DNA from: Lepidostoma basale
Taxonomy: Eukaryota > Arthropoda > Insecta > Trichoptera > Lepidostomatidae
DNA length: 64,000 nucleotides
Direction of reading: 5' to 3'
Assembly: GCA_022606425.2 (NCBI GenBank)
Contig: JAHDVF020000251.1
Coordinates: 1,582,753-1,646,752, forward strand
The notes below the pieces were generated by a model. That model did no database searches. It was not told where the DNA came from and saw only the letters and a program-made list of their open reading frames with translations. The translations under genes were made by a program, and so were the position numbers. This document shows positions 60,635 to 64,000 of the stretch, piece after piece (position 1 is the first letter of the stretch; the number at the start of each line of letters is the position of its first letter).

Positions 60635-63600
60635 TCATATTGCCTTTATTTTCGTAACTTCTTCTTCTTTGTTCTTTAAATATGCTTTCTTATACGACCC
60701 ATCCGGATTATACCTGAAAAAAAAAAACGATAATGAGAAATATTATAATGCCATAGGTTGTAAAATATGTAACTTCCAAATAATATAAAAACTTTAAGTT
60801 AACGTGTATTTTCTTCATTATTATTTTTTGTATATAAAGCCTTAAATTACAAATAAGCTACAATAAATAAAATAATAATTTATTTTTATTTAAGTATATT
60901 TTAATGACTCTCATCATAATATTAAATATTGAAATTTGATATATAGTTTTTTTTGGTGAATCTTTTACCATGGAAAATAAAAATACTTATGAATCATGTT
61001 TGTGAAAATTAACAGAATCGTGAATGTAACAAACTAAAAAAAAATGCCGTTTGAAAATGTGACTAAATATTAATAATATATTTATTAGATAGATTATTCT
61101 GTTAAATTTATGTGACAACGACAAAAGCGATAGACTAACTATCTATCACATGTCATGAGAATCGATAGTTTGAAAACTGTATACAATAATCAGGTTGAAT
61201 CGACTTGTTTTATGCAAAAATGTGGAACGTAATGGGAAACTAACACATTAAAAGGCCCTTAGATGGCCCAAATCCATACGATTCCAATAAAATATATTAT
61301 ATATAAAAAAAGTAGTGAGTTTAAATAAATAGAAAAGAACTAAGTTTATTTGCAGACATTTTTCGGTATTTATTTGGTCCTTCTTCGATGCTCAAATTTT
61401 TGCATAGAAGATAATAAAGTCTTGTGATATTGTATAAAAAAGTGCTTTTCTATTTATTCAAATGTGAATCTACAACTCAAAGTAAAGGCGAATATACAAA
61501 AAAATATATAGTAAGTCATTAAAAGGTCACGAAACTTGAGTATATAGTCAATCGGTATTAAATATTTTGCAAATTAACTAAGTTATTAGTTTTCGTTTTG
61601 CAATAAATTGTTTATCAAGTTGACAAGAAATCAAGTTGTGATGAATCATCACACGGATTTTCCTATTCCCACAAATCGATTACAAATCAAAACAAAACAA
61701 ATAATTATACAAGTAATTACTGTGACAAGGCATGGTAATACGGTGATATTATAGTTTATTACCTGTAATTAAGAAACTAGAGTAATTGCACAAATATCAC
61801 TCAATGCATACTTCTTTTGTAAACTAGGAAAATCCCTCAAACAACTAGCTGAATGTTTGCAATTGTTTGTCAATGGAAAACTTAGTTTATTTTAATTGCA
61901 GAAAAAGTTTATTTCAACAATATATATTTATTAAAATAGAAGGCTTAAGCATATTTCAACTATCTTCCGCCTTATTACATTTAATGTAGGTACTTTTATA
62001 GAATAGCAATATTATCAACTGTGAAGAAATATTGCAATTTCCTTACAAATTAGACTCTCTACTAACAGTTGAGAACGATTGTGCCATTTTTAAAATCGAT
62101 TCCAAATGTCATTTTGCAGCACCCAGTACAAAAACTAAAGTGTAGACTATCGTGAATCATTATATGATATAATATTTTAGCTATTTTCAAAACATGGGGT
62201 TGGTTTAATGCAAAGTGCAACGTTCTGCTGATACTTGGGTGCCATTTGGGCCTTTACTGTGGTAGTTTTCTGTTGCCTTCCACATTTGTATACAACAGGT
62301 ATTTGAATCCAATAACTGTATACAACTTTTCTATCGACATTTTATTATAACATGAATTCTACACCAGACCAAAGATAGTGTGACAATCACACTGCCATTG
62401 CCGGGAATTGAACCCGGAACCTTCAATGTGGCAGTCATAGCTCTAACGACCTGCCACGAAGGACTAAATAACATGTAATATAATGGAGTTTCCAGAAGTC
62501 GGATGATTTCAACAAAATTAAATGTTTAATTATATTAAAACAGTAAAGAGTTACTCACTTTTTTTCAAGTTCACTCCACCATTCGGGTTTATTGTCAATA
62601 ATATAATGGATTACTTTCTCAGATCCTTCTTTCTGTTTTTCACTGCATTTACTACAGTCGTTGTCAATCGCGTCGGGCAGATTTTCTATAAAAGTTACAA
62701 AATGAATAAATAATATATTATTATATTCTTATTCATGATTGGGTACAAGCAAAACATTTCCGTGTAAATTAAACAAAGTGTCATTTAAAAAAAATGTACA
62801 TACGAGTATGTCGTAATTTAAAGAATATACATGTTTTTTGTCTCCATATCAATATTAATATAAACAAATTATCTACCTAAGAAAACTTGTTGTTTACCGA
62901 CGGTTTCTAAGAAAGTATATTACCATCCACATCATGAGATACTAAGTAGTTATTTAAAATACAATGTAATAAAGATGAAAACATGTATAACAGTATATCA
63001 AGAAAAAAATGTTAGAAGCTAATATAATTTTTATTGTCATATGTTTTATAAAATAGTGTAAAATAACTTGTCATGTATTTATATATTATTTTTAAATACA
63101 ATAATACAATTTTTAGTTTATCATCAACTGGTTTTGCTGTCATCAATGCTTTACTGGGGTAAGAAATAAGACCAAAAATATAGTATGGAGATTTAAAAAA
63201 AAGAAAAACCACCATTTTTTTATATTATTTTTTAATCTATCAAAGCGAAACAAAAAAAAAGTGGAAGTGAAACCAGTTGGTAATTAAAATTAAAATTACA
63301 TTTTAAATAAACAAAACATACAAGTTTAAAAATTTATTCGTAATGTTTTTTTGTGTGAATAAAAAAAACACTGTATTTCATTTTATTTTTTCGTTAATTC
63401 ATCATCCGGATACCAATATAAACCTCGAATGTGTATGTCTCGATATAAACGTGAACTATATAAATAATAAAGGCTTATATCGTTCTTCTGATAGTGAAAT
63501 TATAAATCCTTCAAAACTTGACCTTAAAGTCAAAAATAATATTTTGATGTAAATCAACTGAAAAAAAACATTAAAAAAATTAAACTTACTTTTGAGTTCT

Positions 63601-63803
63601 AAGCTATCAGCCGTACATTTTCCTTTATCAAGCAGGCAATCGACATAGTTCCTAAGAAGTCTGTCGCTTTTGAGGATTTCATCTAGATTTACATTGTCAT
63701 ACTTGGTAGTATATTTTTCTGAAGTACCATCATTTGTTGGTGTGGAGCAAGTTTCCGACGATATGATAGTCATAGCCAATACCAAACACAGAACAAGCTT
63801 CAT
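60635..63803 (-). CDS. CSP: Chemosensory protein (CSP / OS-D, A10 family), three exons
   Basis: Exons on the minus strand: 63803-63590, 62685-62559 and 60713-60635 (214 + 127 + 79 nt), giving 139 residues plus a stop. Introns are GT-AG (GTAAGT...ATAG; GTGAGT...TTCAG). A hydrophobic signal peptide ([14 protein letters not shown]) precedes the mature start [15 protein letters not shown]. Key blocks: [53 protein letters not shown]. The four cysteines fit CX6CX18CX2C, which forms two disulfides in this family. CSPs are small secreted proteins that bind hydrophobic ligands; roles range from chemosensation to development. Intron 1 lies one nucleotide past a conserved Lys codon, the usual CSP position. 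Intron 2, in the last helix region, is extra. Start chosen at 63803 because the signal peptide begins there. Confidence 0.93.
61085..61210 (+). mobile_element. SINE body in CSP intron 2
   Basis: AAAGCGATAGACTAACTATC, CACATGTCATGAGAATCG, ACTGTATACAATAATCAGG. Head missing. Confidence 0.6.
61300..61505 (-). repeat. HHR-E/D-like element remnant in CSP intron 2
   Basis: On the minus strand at 61400-61360: ATCGAAGAAGGACC, then a loop, then CCGAAAAATGTCTG. This is a hammerhead-like layout with a damaged first box. Flanks AAATAAATAGAAAAG and CTTTTCTATTTATT are inverted. The HHR-E tail (CTACAACTCAAAGTAAAGGC) follows on the plus strand. Confidence 0.45.
62288..62470 (-). mobile_element. tRNA-derived SINE in CSP intron 2
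   Basis: Minus strand: head CCTTCGTGGCAGGTCG, B box GGTTCAATTCC, body GGCAGTGTGATTGTCACACT, ATCTTTGGTCTGGTGTAGAA, 3' module GTATACAGTTATTGGATTC. It lies about 90 bp from the exon 2 donor. Confidence 0.75.
62686..63589 (-). other. CSP intron 1
   Basis: A 904-bp phase-1 intron, AT-rich. Contains TACGAGTA at about 62801. No element identified, although TTCTTCTGATAGTGAAATTA near 63483 faintly resembles hammerhead-element text. Confidence 0.8.
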
Positions 63804-64000
63804 TGTTTTGTATTGTAATCTATGGACAAATAACACACTCGTATTAGATTATAATAGTTTCATTAGAATATTCAAGGAAAATATTTAATACTACACTGAT
63901 AATGGTTGAAAAAATAATAAAATATTTGCATTTAATGGTTTAATTATTTAAGATAAACAAATTACAGCTATTAAATGAAATTTGAGTAATTTACAGCAAT
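63804..64000 (-). promoter_or_regulatory. CSP upstream region
   Basis: On the minus strand an arthropod initiator-like TCAGT lies at 63899-63895, about 95 nt before the ATG. TATTATAATC at about 63858-63849 is a weak TATA-like box, but too close to the ATG to match that initiator. Neither is secure. Confidence 0.3.

Larger units (their letters stand above)
60714..62558 (-). other. CSP intron 2, with repeat pieces
   Basis: An 1845-bp phase-2 intron. It holds a SINE body, an HHR-E type remnant and a SINE head-plus-body, listed separately. Confidence 0.85.

Noticed and set aside
62522..62713. Plus-strand frame over CSP exon 2
   Set aside because: Shadow of the exon on the opposite strand.
63343..63552. 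Plus-strand frame within CSP intron 1
   Set aside because: AT-rich chance frame with no domain, antisense to the gene.
1..64000. A Penelope-like reverse transcriptase or GIY-YIG endonuclease to accompany the hammerhead repeats
   Set aside because: No frame in the window shows such domains; only terminal-repeat-like pieces were found.

Overview
The window is AT-rich animal DNA, most likely from an insect. It holds one host gene that can be recognised. On the minus strand at 60.6-63.8 kb is a three-exon chemosensory protein gene (CSP, OS-D/A10 family), an arthropod family, with the four-cysteine spacing CX6CX18CX2C. The insect order cannot be fixed from the sequence alone. Almost everything else is transposable-element debris, as expected of a large, repeat-rich genome.

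Layout. 0-3.4 kb: a non-LTR retrotransposon (LINE-A, CR1/Jockey superfamily) with an open endonuclease-reverse transcriptase ORF. 3.4-51.6 kb: dozens of short 5'-truncated LINE fragments, mostly RTE-like, called here RTE-1 to RTE-7. RTE-1 is the commonest and ends in GGCGTGATGG plus a (GTTA)n or (GTTT)n tail; most others end in (GAA)n. Between them lie a non-autonomous element (N1) that shares the RTE-1 3' end, tRNA-derived SINEs, a hAT-type MITE with 8-bp target duplications, palindromic MITEs and several satellites. 51.7-56.5 kb: a nearly complete Jockey-like LINE on the minus strand, with a zinc-knuckle ORF1 overlapping ORF2, and ORF2 broken by one frameshift. 57.2-57.8 kb: a 36-bp minisatellite. 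58-60.5 kb: further fragments, then sparse AT-rich DNA up to the CSP gene. Two CSP introns (1.8 and 0.9 kb) have collected SINE and repeat pieces.

The most striking signal is a set of small elements, often inverted-repeat, carrying hammerhead-ribozyme-like motifs: CTGANGA, a hairpin, GAAA, then a GUC, GUU or GUA cleavage triplet. At least five sequence families can be told apart, called here HHR-A to HHR-E plus a single copy at 14.6 kb. Two HHR-A copies show a compensatory base change in stem II. Penelope-like elements and retrozymes are known to carry minimal hammerheads of this kind, so these are probably Penelope-type terminal repeats or their non-autonomous relatives. No Penelope reverse transcriptase was seen in the window.

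Element ends, target duplications and motifs were read by eye; percent identities and family assignments were not computed.
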